This document shows positions 38,301-49,802 of a stretch of 64,000 nt of DNA, piece by piece (within the stretch, counting starts at the first letter, position 1; each line of letters begins with the position of its first letter). The notes under the pieces were generated by a model. That model was not told the DNA's origin. It did no database searches and was given only the letters and a program-made list of their open reading frames with translations. The DNA is from Cercospora beticola (lineage: Eukaryota; Ascomycota; Dothideomycetes; Mycosphaerellales; Mycosphaerellaceae). Location: assembly GCF_033473495.1 (NCBI RefSeq), contig NC_088936.1:682001-746000 (forward strand), written 5' to 3'. Made by a program: the position numbers and the translations under genes.

Positions 38301-40430
38301 TTAAGATATTTAAGGTATAGCGACTATATTTCGAAGGCGCTATATATAAGGTTAAGGTACTTATTAATTATACTAACCTTAAGAGATTTATAGATATTAA
38401 GTAGTTAATAGGTAGATAAGTAAAGTAGGCGATATTCCTCGCTCTCTTTAATTTTACTATTAGCTATCGAGCTAGTAAGCTTAACTTAGCCGATATACTA
38501 TCTAGATATAGCGACTATATATAAGAGGCAAAGGAGATAAGTAACCTCCTACTATTACTATAGTAGAAACTCTAGGTATAGAGTACTATACCTATAAGTA
38601 GCCTAGTTATTACCCGTATAAAAGCTACTTACTAGGCTTAGTTAGATACTCTAAAGGTAGTTATAGTAGTAGTTAAGAGCGGAGAGGTAGCGCTACTCGA
38701 TAGTAGGTATATTATAGTAGTAGTTAACTATTCGGTTTATCTATTTAGCTTTACTCTACTCTTACGAGTCGCTAGCGCTATTGCTATATAAGAGCAGCCG
38801 TACGCTAACGTCTTAGATATAATTATTAGGTATACTACTATAGTAGTATAGCTCGATCCGAAAGTAAAAGTACTATACGAGTAGGCCGAATACGAAAGTA
38901 TAGCGAACGAGAAATATACTATTAAGGATAGCTATATATACCGGGAAGAGGCTCTATACCTACCGAACGACCTAGTATTATAGATATAGGTAATCTATAT
39001 ATACTACGACGATATCCTAGTAAGCTATTTTAGTAAGGATAAGACGGTAGAGTTAGTTAAGCGGAAGTACTAGTAGCCGGAGATTAGTAACGACGTAAAG
39101 TAGTACGTCGAGTAGTATAGTAGCTATTATAAGGTAAAAGCAAGGCGCTATCGCCTCTATAGCGAGATAGCTACGCTCCTACTACCTAACCGTTCTTAGA
39201 AGGATTTATCTATAGACTTTATTATAGATCTTCTACCTAGTAAGTAGAACGGCCGTATCTTCGACGCGATCCTCGTAATCGTAGATCGTTACTCGAAGAT
39301 AGTAACTTTCGTCCGAACGATAAAGTGCTATACTAGTATAGAGCTTACGGATATCCTACTTAATAAGGTAATACGACTACGTAGTATACTAGCTAGTATC
39401 GTAAGCGATAGAAGCTTAGTCTTTACTAGCTAGTTCTAGTTAGACTTCTACTACGAGACGTATATTAAACGTAGGCTAAGTACTATATTCTACCTATAGA
39501 CTAATAGTTAAACCGAGCGCGCAAACTAGACGCTTAAGTAGTACCTACGTATCTATTACGGCGAGCGATAGGACGACTAGGCGTCTATTCTATTATTAGC
39601 GGAATTCGTATATAATAATAGCGCGAATACTACGCTTAAGATATCGCTATTTCGAGTAGTATATAGGTTTAACTTAGACCTTTCTATAGAAACGTATAAG
39701 AGGGACGTAGGCGAAGCTCGGGATACGCTTCTTCGAGAAAAGATACTAGTAGCGAAGGATACTATAAAGAAGTTAAAGCAGAACTACGAAGAGCTAACTA
39801 AGTACTAGTAATAAGTAAGCGAATCTTAGGCTAAGTACTTTAATTAGAAGTACTAGCTAATAGAATTTAAGGTTAGCGACTTAGTCCTATTATCTATAAA
39901 GAACTTCTAGTTAAAGATACTATCGAAGAAGCTAGCGGACAAATTCGCTAGACTATTTAAGGTTATTAATATAGTCGGAAAGTAGGCGTACTGCCTAGCT
40001 CTACTAACCGGCTCGCGGATTTATAATATCTTCTATATATCTCTTTTAGAACTCTAGCGAAGTAGCGATATATAGAATACTAGCCTACTACTTATAGATA
40101 AGTAAGGCGAATAGAAAGTCGAGAGGATACTAGAAAGCTATATAGAGAAAGGTATAAAGAAGTATCTAGTTCGATAGTATAGATAGCCGGAGGAATACGA
40201 TACCTAGGAGCTAGTAGAATATATCGGAGATTATAAGGTACTTAATATATTCGAGGCGTAACGCGAAACTAAGTAGCCTATATATAAGGCAAAACTATAG
40301 AAGAAATAGTAATACTAGTAGTTAGTAGAATAGTAGGAAATTCTAAGAATTCTAAACGCTAAGTATCGCTAAGATATAAGAACTACTAAGATATAAGAAT
40401 TTAGAAAACTAAGACGTTATAAGAGGAGAG
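35330..40430 (+). pseudogene. Gypsy-1 gag-pol relic with chromodomain-like C-terminus
   Basis: The polyprotein for capsid and replication enzymes. Reading through stops: a CCHC knuckle seen as YYVYNEVSYISSNY at ~36,458-36,500 with Cys/His mutated to Tyr; RT with LYIDYYRLNQITIKNRY (~37,396-37,446) and YLDNILIYS (~37,697-37,723), where YLDD is expected; RNase H with ETDASDFIVAGIL (~38,157-38,195); a degraded HHCC zinc region (~39,060-39,130); and an integrase core with SIDFI (~39,210-39,226), IVDRYS (~39,280-39,297) and later conserved stretches. At ~40,150-40,260 LVR, PEEYDTQE and EYIGDYKVL fit a chromodomain, which targets integration to heterochromatin in this clade. Confidence 0.75.
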
Positions 40431-41713
40431 AAAGCATTTATTTATAGTACCTATAGGTATAGCGTATACTATATATAATAGAAGTATATAGCCTAGAGCT
40501 AGTAAGACGTAAAAGTACTACGAGAGCCTAGTAGAAGAAAAGCGTAAGGCCTATAGGCTACTCGCCGGCTACGCCTATATTTATAGCCTTATTATTCTCC
40601 TTCTTACTCTCCTTCTTACTTTTCTTCTTATTATCTATCTCGAGCTTAGAGAGCTCTCTCTTATCCTAAGTAGACTAGCTAGAGTAGATAGAGGCAATAG
40701 CGAAGTCTAAGGCTTTACTAGAAGTACTAAGTAGGCGGAGCTTCTATTATACGAATTAGTACTATATAGGAGAAGTAAGCAACTAGTAGAATATAAGATA
40801 TACCTCGTACTCTAGCTCGAATATACTATACTAAATAGCGAGGCCTATACTTATCGCTATAAGCTCGTTAGCGGAGAGTATACTAGTAGCTAGCGCCTCG
40901 CTAGCTTTCTTTAGTATAGAGAAGATACTAGCAGACTTGCCCGAGTTACTCTATAAGCGCTTAAGAGTAGTAGCGATAGCCTCGCCTATATTATCGAAGT
41001 AGTAGCGGAGCTACTAGAGGCGTATAGCGCGCCTGCTTATACGTAGTAGGCAGTAGTAGTAGTATACGCGCTACGTCTACTTTATAAGGTCGGGATTAGT
41101 AATATAGATATACTTATAGTTAGACTTACTATAGCGAATATAGTTTAGCTACTAGCCGAGCTTTATATCGCTATTATAGCGTAGCTCGACGGCTAGGTAT
41201 AAGAAGTTAGTAGACTCGAAGTATATAATACGTATACGAACTATACGACTTATAGTCTACGAGATATAGGAGATAGCGCTAGTAGTTATTATCCTCTACT
41301 TTCGGTAGGTCGTCTACTATATAAGAAAGATAGTTAGTAGCCGAGGCAGCAGGAGTAGCGGCAGCTCTCCTAGGAGGTATATTACTTATAAGTCGCGTAT
41401 AAGGGAAGTACTAGATAGTTAAGCGTATAGTACGAGTCGGATATAAAGAGCTTACTAAATATAGATAGTTAATAGAGAAAATATATAAAGAGTATACGAC
41501 GAATTTATAGTATACCGGCGCCTTATAGCGCAAGCGCCGATAGTATATACTATTAATAAGCCTATTACTATAGAGAGTTACTATATAGTAACTAGCTACG
41601 AACTAAGGCTCGACTTAATATTTACGTACGTAAGAAGTAGTACGAACGCACTAGATACTATACTAAGACGATAGAAATATATAGTCTCCTCTACGAGCTA
41701 AGATAGCTCTATT
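40430..41713. other. Extra 1.3-kb segment between gypsy-1 pol and 3' LTR
   Basis: Longer than a usual gypsy 3' untranslated region. The minus strand has a coding-like texture across ~41,400-40,640 when TAA/TAG are ignored, which could be an antisense ORF. No domain was recognised. Confidence 0.4.
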
Positions 41714-41729
41714 AGAGAGAGGAGATAGT

Positions 41730-41923
41730 TATAAGAGCTAGGAGTATATAGCTCGAGAGGTATAGCTTATTAGGTATTAAGGTATAACGGCTAGTACTAC
41801 TTATACTTAGCGTAGGATAAAAGTACGCAGAACGTATATAAACTAAGAGGCAAGAATTATTCTTAATATCTCTAGACAGAGAGTCTAGAGGCGCTTAATA
41901 TATTACTATATTCTACTCTTATA
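41730..41923 (+). repeat. Gypsy-1 3' LTR
   Basis: 194 bp, the same length and start/end motifs as the 5' LTR, preceded by gagagaggaga. Confidence 0.85.
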
Positions 41924-43250
41924 ATTTCGAATTAAGTAGGCTTTAATAAAAATAGTAACTTCTTTCCTAAATATTACTATAGATATACGAAATTTACTTA
42001 GAATATCTCTATCTCTATATAGACTTTATATAGATCGATCTAAAGGTATTATAAGATCTATACTTATACTAGAAATATACTCTTCCTAGAGAGTCTATAC
42101 TCTCGTCTACTATAGATCTCTTATAATCTATTATAAAAGTCTAATAACTTTCTAAATTATAGATAAGCTATAATCTAGTTATAGAGAGTAATAGCTATTA
42201 TACTCTAAGCCGAGATCTCTATTTATAAAGTAGATAAGCATTTTTAACTCCCGCTACGATTTAATTAGTAAAGATAGTATTACGATCGATATATTAGTAT
42301 ACTTATAGAGTAGGTCTATTAAATTTATTACTATCTACTTTTGCTTCTTATTATACTAATTAATATAGACCTTATTAATCTAAAATATCTCCTACCTAGT
42401 TAATATAAGATAATTTACTACTCGATTAGATATATAATTCTAAATCTCGACTTTTTTATAGTATTCTATACGACTATACTCGACCGAGTATTTTCCGGTA
42501 ATAATACTTTTATAAGCTAAAGGTTCCTAGATCTATAAGATAGCTACGAATAGTTATTCTAGATTCTAATTATAAATATATCGAAACTTACTAGGAGAGG
42601 TACTCTAGTATAGTAGATAAAGCGGATTACCTAAGTATATACTTTTTCTATATTCTATATATATTTTTAGATTTTAATTAGCTTAGAAGATAAGCTTAAG
42701 TATTTATAGTATAGAATCTATCGAATAGTATATTATCTATTATCTATACTTCTTTATAGATAGCTAGAGTAGCTATAGCAATCTAAGAGAGTATACTATA
42801 GCTATACTAGAAGCGTAGTAGTAAATATATTATAAGTATTATAGTTTACCGGTTATCTAACTACTCTCTTATACGCGAATAATAATCTACTACGCTATAA
42901 ATAGATAGTATAGCTCTAATAATCTTTAGTTCTATAACTACTACTATACTTCTAATAGTACTCTAGTTATAAGTATACTTCTAGTCGTTAGATTAAGCTT
43001 TAGAACTACTTATTCTACTATCGTATCGATAGCTCTATATAGTAATATAGATATTAAACGACTTATAGTATTATAGCTATAGCTAAGAATACCTGCCTCT
43101 CGTAAGACGAATACTAATATAAGGTATAGTAGGTCTATATATTAGCTCGAGAGGCTAGGGAGCGAATTAGAAGGTATAGTAGACTATAAGTAGCGTAACT
43201 CGTACTATTAACTAGGCTAGATAGTACTTTTAAAGAAGTATTACGTATAT
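41924..43250. other. RIP-saturated DNA, no gene assigned
   Basis: Between gypsy-1 and the DUF3435 relic. It may include that gene's 3' part, but no motif is recognised. Confidence 0.5.
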
Positions 43251-45740
43251 CTAGTAAGTAATTTTAGGCCTAGCTACTAGCGTTCGAGTATCTCTTATAG
43301 TAAAATACTAGTTAAGTATTTATATATCCTATCTACGCTAAGGATACTTATTTCCTAATACTAAGTATCGTAGATCTCCTCTTTATTTTAATATTATCTA
43401 CTATCTATATTATAGTCTTATAAACGACTATAGTATAGTTTTATAGATATATTAGGTTAGTAAGTTTTATATTATAGTACTTTAGATAAGAATAGCTAAT
43501 AGGCTAATTCTTTATATAATACTATAGGTACTTTCGATAAAAATATCTCTTAAGCCTATTACGATTATAGAATATTTTTATATATTTATTAACGTAGAGG
43601 TCCGCCTTACCGATATAAAATATATATTATATTAGAGTATATATAATAGGAAAAGGATCTTATAGTACTTTTACTTCGCCTATAAGGTCTATACTTATAT
43701 TACTACTATACTTACTAATACGTACTATCTTTATATAATATATCTTCTATTCGATTAATTTCTAGCTTCTACTTAGCGCTAATACTACGTTTATAGTATT
43801 CGTACGTCGTTAATACTCTTCGATAGAGTTAGATATTATAAAGATAAAGAGAGCTTTTATAGTACGATTCCGCTCTTTACTAAGCTAACTATATAGTTAG
43901 ACTTTCGATAACGTTATCTTATTATACTTAATAGGTAGATATTCGAGCTAGGTCGTAATATCTATAGTAGATTACTACTTATAATAGCTCTATAAGATCC
44001 TAGCTATTATAATCTTATATATAGCTTTTCTCTTATTCTAGTACTATTAGTCTACTCTCTAGTAAGCCTTATATAGCTAAGTACCTCGAGCTTTAGATAA
44101 CGTCCTATATTTAGTATAGATTTTCTTAACTAAGCTCTTTCGCGTTCTATATAATAGCTTTACTTCTAAGTAATATATAATTTATACTACTTAAGTCTCG
44201 TTTAATATATAGAGATAGCGTAGATCGATCGTATAGGTTATACTACTCGTAGCTCTTATAACCTCGGTCTAAGGTATAAGTCCCTAGTAAATAGTATATA
44301 TATCTTATATAATATAACGAGATAAGTAATTATACTAAAATACTACTAAGCTTATATACTAGAGGATAAGGTTTCGCTACGCGTTACTAATAAGACCTAT
44401 AATTCTTTAGTAGATAATCTACTCTACGCTAAACGAAACCTACTACTACTATCTAGAGCTTCTCTATTACCTCTATAGAAGTAATAAGGTTTTACTATAT
44501 ACTCGAATCCTATAATTATACTAAGTATAGATAGTCTACTATATAGCTAATTATCTATTATAAGAGTAGTAGCGGAGAGTATAACTCTATATATAGTATT
44601 CTCTAGTCTCTAAAAAAGTAGTATACTAGTCTAAGAGTCCTTAATTAGTAATTCTAGCTAGTTAAGGCCTATAGGTACTTATAGATAGAGAAGCTCCTCT
44701 AGTTCTATAAGGCTAGGCGCTACGAACGCTTCGTCGGCAAATACTAGGCTTAAAAGGAGTATCTATAGATAGAGAAGAAAGTATAGTTCGCTTAGAATAT
44801 CTAGAATACTAAATATATTTCTAATATAAGTACTAGCGATTCGGATTACGTCCTTAAATACTAATTATAGTATTATAGTACTATATACGTATCTTTTAGA
44901 CCTAGGTAACCTTTAGTATACTTAAATATTAGCTTAATTAGAAGCCGTAGCTATTCGCTTTCTATAGGATCTCGAAGAAATATAAGCTTAAAGTATTCGT
45001 ACTAGAGTCCTAGAAGCGCGCCTAGCTAGTTACTAGTAATACCTATAAGCTAAAGAATTAAGGCTAGTTATACTCTTAACTATTTATAGTCGAGTATAAA
45101 CTCGAGCAAGGTCTATAATATTTTTAGTAGTCTAAATTTATTCTCTACTTATATAATCGGCTTCGGTCTCTTCTCTATTTATAATCGGAATTCCTATACT
45201 AGACGTTACTAGACCTATAGTATATAAGTAGTATAGACCGAGCTAGGATAAGAGTATTAATACTATATATACGCCGTATATTTAACTTTTAATAGTAGAG
45301 TCGATTAAGATATAGCCTATCTTAGTCTTCTATATAATATAGAAAGTATTCTAGTATATCTATAGAGTACTTATACTTCGTAGAGTTTCGTATCTCTATT
45401 CTAGTAACTAGTAAAAGAATAAGTAGATAATAGTAATAGATATTTCCTATAGCGTTTCGTAGGTATCTTTCCTAGTTATCTAATAGTATCTATATTCTTT
45501 AGCTTAGTAGAGTACTCTAGAATACGTCGTAATCTACTCGTACTAGTAATATACTTATACTATAATCGTTTTACCTAGCTCTATAGCTACTCGCTCTCTT
45601 TAGTATAAATCTTTTATATATATACTACCTTATCGAACTCTACTTCTATACGCCTAAAGCGCTCTACCTAAAAGAGTAAAGCGGAAATTTCTGCCGTATA
45701 GTCTATAACTAGAAGAACTCTACTATAAGTTAAAATTCTA
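43250..45740 (-). pseudogene. DUF3435 protein relic (tyrosine-recombinase superfamily)
   Basis: The minus strand, reading through stops, matches my memory of DUF3435 proteins. LIKLIFKYTKGYLGLKDTYI at ~44,935-44,875 corresponds to the family's F-TKG-LG-KDAN hallmark. It is preceded by FILDYKQLRVQLALILQL and GITSNRLGALL (~45,100-44,985), the usual family stretch before that hallmark. At the C-terminal side, DPFPIIYTLI (~43,661-43,632) and a Cys/His-rich run with RNRLKRYFYRKYLQY fit the C2H2-like tail of some members. DUF3435 includes the captains that mobilise Starship elements, but many members are not proven captains. RIP has destroyed the gene. Catalytic Arg/His/Tyr residues were not assigned. 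Ends are approximate. Confidence 0.62.
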
Positions 45741-47470
45741 TTAGATATAGTACTATATAGTAATCGTCTTGTAATTCCTTAAAGTAGAATAATTATATAG
45801 GCTAATAAGTAGAGTACTATAGAAGCGTAGTAGATATAAGAAGGAATAGCGAATAAATAGGTAAGTCTAGCTAGCTAGTAACTCGAGGAACGGTAATCTA
45901 GCGCCTCTATATACTTTAGAGAGACCGAAGAGAGAAGAAGTAATTAGTATAGATATAAAGATATAGTAAGGCGCTCGCTCTATAAAGTAATATACGAGGC
46001 CTACTACCGGCGCGAAGGTTAGTTAACTATAAGAGTTAAGGAGTAGCGGGCCGTAGCGTCGGCTAAGTCGTATTAGAGCGATCGAGCGGCGAAATAGTAC
46101 TCTAATTTATATATATTTATATTCCGAGTCGATCGCGATTTTGCTCTTCTTTTATTAAATTCTATTATAGGCGAATAATATATATACTAAGGTTTATAGT
46201 AGTATTTAATAAGTTTAATAAGAAGAGAGAAATCTATTATCTAGTAACTATAAAGAATCTTCTAGCTACTAAGTCCTAAAGTACTAGTATAGCTAGTACT
46301 TAGTAAATAGAGCTTTAACTTTTATATTACTTCTTTTCTTTTCTTTCGCGTTATCTCTTTATAGTATATTATTAGAATCTATTAACTTTCTAATAATAGT
46401 ATAACGCTATACTACTTAGCTAAAGTAGTAGCTAGTTAATACTATATACTCTCTTACTATAGCTAGTAATACGCCTTACTACTAAGCTAAGGTATTAATA
46501 ATACTATATACTTCTACTACTACTAGTAAAGTAGAATTAATAATATATACTCTCTTATTATAGCTAGTATAGTACTCTACTACTTAGCTAAAGTAGTAGT
46601 TAGATAGCGACCTTAGCGTCTATTTCTTTACTTATAGGCCTAGTTATTAAACTAATACGCTCTACTAGTAGGATCTAGCGTTTAGAGTTTCTTCTAATAT
46701 TATACTCTACTATTAATCTAATACTATCTACTAGGAACTTACTATAAAACCTCTTCTAGTACTTATAGATACTACTAGTAAACTAATACCTTCTACTTTA
46801 TTTCTATCGATATATAGAGAGTCTATATAATAGTAGCTATAATAATAGCTAGCGATAATAGCTAGTAATAATAGTTAGTATTAGAAAGTATAGTCTAGTT
46901 AGATATTCTAAGAGATACTTTAGAGATTAGAATTAGATAATATAGATTATATAATATTAGGTTATATAACCTAGCTAATACCTATCTTAGGAGTAGAATA
47001 TAACCTATAACTAACTAATATAATTAACTCGGTTAGTTCCTATCTATCGCCTCTACTTCTATTATACTATATACCTTACGATCCGACCTACTAACTCTAT
47101 AATTCGATATTCTCTACTCTTATTAATATTTAGCTACTACTAGGAGTAGATAGTAGTATAGTAAGAGGCCTCGAGGCCTCTTCTATCTAGTAGTTCTTCT
47201 ATCGTTATACTTATTCTTTCTATAAATAATCTATTTTAGAATTATAATATATTTACTAATAGTATATAGGTATTATTATAATAAAACGAAGCTAGATAGG
47301 GCGCCTTATAGTTATTATAGAGATAGGGAGTAATAAAGCCTATTAGGAGTCGAGCGAGATATCTAGGATATATACTATACTAGGCTATATATTAGACGTA
47401 GGAACTATATAGAGAAGGACGCAAGGTTAGAACGAATAAGGCATAGGACTATTTGTTAGATATACTATAG
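45741..47470. other. RIP DNA between DUF3435 relic and island, with local repeats
   Basis: No gene seen. It holds degenerate ~100-bp repeats around tatactctcttactatagct (46,440-46,600), taatagctag microrepeats (~46,835-46,880) and a perfect 20-bp palindrome centred on CCTCGAGG at 47,163-47,182. RIP character ends near 47,470. Confidence 0.6.
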
Positions 47471-47966
47471 TCGGGGATGTCTATAATGGGGTCTTCACGA
47501 TCTGCGGTACGGCGAGGCCGGAACATAGCGTAGGCCCAAGGGCTGGCGGTGGCGGTAGCTACTTGTCGAGATCGCATAATTCGAACAGCCCCCACGGGGC
47601 GTAGAGGATTGCCGTCAACGCACTCTCCTCGTCACTTACCTAATACTCCTGCAGGTTTTGGCTAATCGTAGTGTAAAGTGAGGTGTTCCATCGGCGATTC
47701 GTGGAGCGAGGGGAATGATCACGTTGGCGTTAGCTAGGGGAGGGGATGAAAGCAACATGGCTTTGTCCTGTCAGGTGCAATGGATATATGTGAGCACGTA
47801 GAGCACTCATTGATAAGATGTCTCTCAGGCTTGCTGTATGCACGATCCTTCGAACAGATTGCGACGATCTGCGAATGTTGATGCTCGGGATCACTGGTGC
47901 GCCGAGCGAGCGTCAACATCTAACGAAACCTCTTGCTATGATACACGCAATAAGCTGGCATTTCGT
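47471..47966. other. Non-RIP left edge of the island, no gene assigned
   Basis: Normal composition begins abruptly. Short open stretches exist on both strands, including a minus-strand gtaagt donor-like site at ~47,639, but none has a recognisable domain. It may be the 3' flank of the UstYa gene or a truncated gene end. Confidence 0.5.
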
Positions 47967-48949
47967 CTACTCTCTACCCGTCCAGCTATAGTATGGCACA
48001 CTCCCGTTGGCCTTCTCCAGCTCAGCCCCAATGCTGTGATTCCGATGCCAGTGCAGCAGTGAATCGTAGTTCCTGCACCGTTTCCGTCTGCTGAAGTCCA
48101 TCTTACCCTCCCCATTTTCGTCACGCATGTAAGGGATGATGGCCAGATCTGACTCACACATGATCGATTGCCTAAGCTGGTCAACGCAGTGCGCGGTGTG
48201 CAACTCCATCAGTGAGTAATTGCCTAGCATAACCTCCTGCTTGGAACTCCAGTCAGGGTGCTGGATCCGGCGATAGTATTCCCAATTATACCACAAGCCT
48301 TGTCGAAGCATATTCAGACAATGAAGTCGATGTTGCGCCTGTATCATTCCAGCAACTCCCTCGTATGGAATTGCAGATGATTGGCTAGGATCAACCCGTG
48401 CATGATGGGGCTCGATATCAAAATACTGAGTTTCCGCGGTAGGTACGACAATCGGCGGGCCTTCAGTATTCGTTAAGCGTTTCCCACTTGTGCCACCAGA
48501 CAAAAAGAGAAGTCTTACCGTTGACTCCTAGATCATGCCAGTTACGATCGACCTGGGTGCCGACGTAGTCTGGCTTATCTGTATATCGGGTCACCTTATA
48601 GTCGAGATCGTTGAACGTCAGGGTGTAGATCGCCATGTCCATGTCGGACATGAAAGGCGCTTTTGACAATTAGCATAATCTTGCAGAGCTTCCGGCCTTA
48701 CTCTTTACCTTGTGTTTGATCCCTCATCTCGAATTTCCCAGTCCGAGCGCACGCATGCAGCCAATCAGTCGAGAAGAGAAGGGTAAGAATGTTTGTAACA
48801 ACAACAATAATTCCCCACACGATATTGTTCCATGGCAGAGGCCCTTGATAGCATCTAGACGACTTAGAGCAGCATCTAGAGCATGGATTCGTGTCCGGCT
48901 CGGCATCCAAGGCGGCGTATGCGCAATTTCTGTTCGCAAAAACAGCCAT
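47967..48949 (-). CDS. UstYa-like (DUF3328) oxidase A
   Basis: Membrane-anchored UstYa-family protein of 291 residues. Relatives catalyse oxidative steps such as cyclisation on ribosomal peptide precursors in the ustiloxin, asperipin and phomopsin pathways. Exons on the minus strand: 48949-48709, 48659-48519 and 48460-47967. Introns of 49 and 58 bp both have GT donors, AG acceptors and consistent phase. A single membrane segment spans residues ~43-60, placing the catalytic part in the secretory lumen. The family stretch DYVGTQVDRNWHDLG is at 111-125. The two metal-binding HxxHC motifs are intact: HRLHC (171-175) and HTAHC (215-219). The usual Cys/Trp tail (RCRNYDSLLHW) is present. It is transcribed in the same direction as the precursor gene, 547 bp downstream of it. 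The intron-1 acceptor (AAAAG) is not the preferred CAG, so that junction is slightly less sure. Confidence 0.87.
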
Positions 48950-49495
48950 AGCAGAGCAAGTCGTTTATGGTTAAGAGAAAATGAATGTCACTTTCTACGG
49001 GTAGCTACAAGCTTTTAGTTAGGAACGCTGACTCTCAAAGACTAGCCCTAATGCCTCATTTGTTGTCCCGGTAGATGGGGTTGAGCTAACGGGCAGTAAC
49101 AGGGCAGGGTTGTGTTGGGGTTGACCAGACAGGCCGCCGGACTTAACATACATTTCTTGGTCACGAGGCGCGTATGTAACGTTTTAAACAGCAATGGCGA
49201 CGGACATGTCTTACAGTGAGGTCTACGCTGCTAGCCGTTCTGCCTGACTTCGCCGTGGGAGGATTCCCGTTCACAGTTCGTTATAGTCGATCACAGTGCT
49301 CACTCAGCATACGACATCGCCGCGAAATCACGCGATTGGAATCAATAGTCGAGATCTAGCAGCTTAAAATTGGTAAAGCGTATGGCAGAAGTGCTTTCAC
49401 AGAAGCACATGCTTTTATCTGGCCAGTGCCTCCCCTAGTCGACGTACTTCTCCCTCATAGCTCTAGAGCTTGCCCGATCTCACGCATCGAACGCA
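48950..49495. promoter_or_regulatory. Intergenic region upstream of UstYa A, downstream of precursor
   Basis: 545 bp of normal composition. It should hold the UstYa A promoter and the precursor 3' end. No specific binding site was assigned and no gene is seen. Confidence 0.45.
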
Positions 49496-49802
49496 TCAAT
49501 CTTCGTTCGGACGCTTGTACTCGAAGTCCCAATAGAACGGCGTGACTTTCAATGCGGCTTGATCATGTTCTTCCTCCTCATCCTCATTATGCTTAGTGGC
49601 CTCTGCCCTCTTCGCTTCATTCTTCTCTTGGATCATATCTATTCAGAATGATTAAATCAGCTTTCAGGCAAAATGGCCAGTAGCGGAACATGTGAGCGTC
49701 AACCATGTTATACATACCTATCTTTGACGCAGTGCCTTCCACGGGAAGACAGTGCACCGTGACGGCGAACATAGCAACGAGCGCCAATGCAGCGTGTTTC
49801 AT
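49496..49802 (-). CDS. Candidate single-core RiPP precursor peptide, secreted
   Basis: Two exons (49802-49718 and 49638-49496; 79-bp intron with GTATGT donor, CTGAT branch-like site and TAG acceptor) encode 75 residues. The chosen ATG starts MKHAALALVAMFAVTVHC, a clear signal peptide; an ATG 42 bp upstream would bury it. Residues 38-39 are KR followed by AEA, a Kex2 site with a dipeptidyl-aminopeptidase-like tail. Residues 46-54 are strongly acidic. Residues 63-69 are FYWDFEY, followed by KR (70-71) and four last residues. Family knowledge: UstYa-pathway precursors are secreted, cut at KR, and have Tyr-rich cores that UstYa proteins oxidise. Inference: FYWDFEY, perhaps with a few preceding residues, is the core. 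Most known precursors carry several core copies; this has one. Its position beside three UstYa genes supports the call. It could be another small secreted protein. Confidence 0.75.

Larger units (their letters stand above)
35118..41923 (+). mobile_element. Ty3/gypsy LTR retrotransposon (chromovirus type), RIP-mutated
   Basis: A 6.8-kb element with 194-bp LTRs at 35,118-35,311 and 41,730-41,923 (RIP form TA...TA of TG...CA) and a purine-rich tract just before the 3' LTR (~41,714-41,727). Possible imperfect 5-bp target duplication attac/atttc. Domains follow in gypsy order: gag with zinc knuckle, RT, RNase H, integrase, chromodomain-like end. All frames have stops. An extra ~1.3 kb (40,430-41,713) follows the polyprotein. 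Confidence 0.85.

Noticed and set aside
2280..47400. CRISPR array among the many short repeats
   Set aside because: The repeats are ankyrin-coding units, LTRs or low-complexity tata/ctag RIP sequence, there is no repeat-spacer structure, and the organism is a eukaryote.
47734..48184. Short open frames on both strands at the left edge of the island
   Set aside because: They overlap the 3' exon of UstYa A or lie just beyond it, have no domain, start context or splice support, and look like chance frames.
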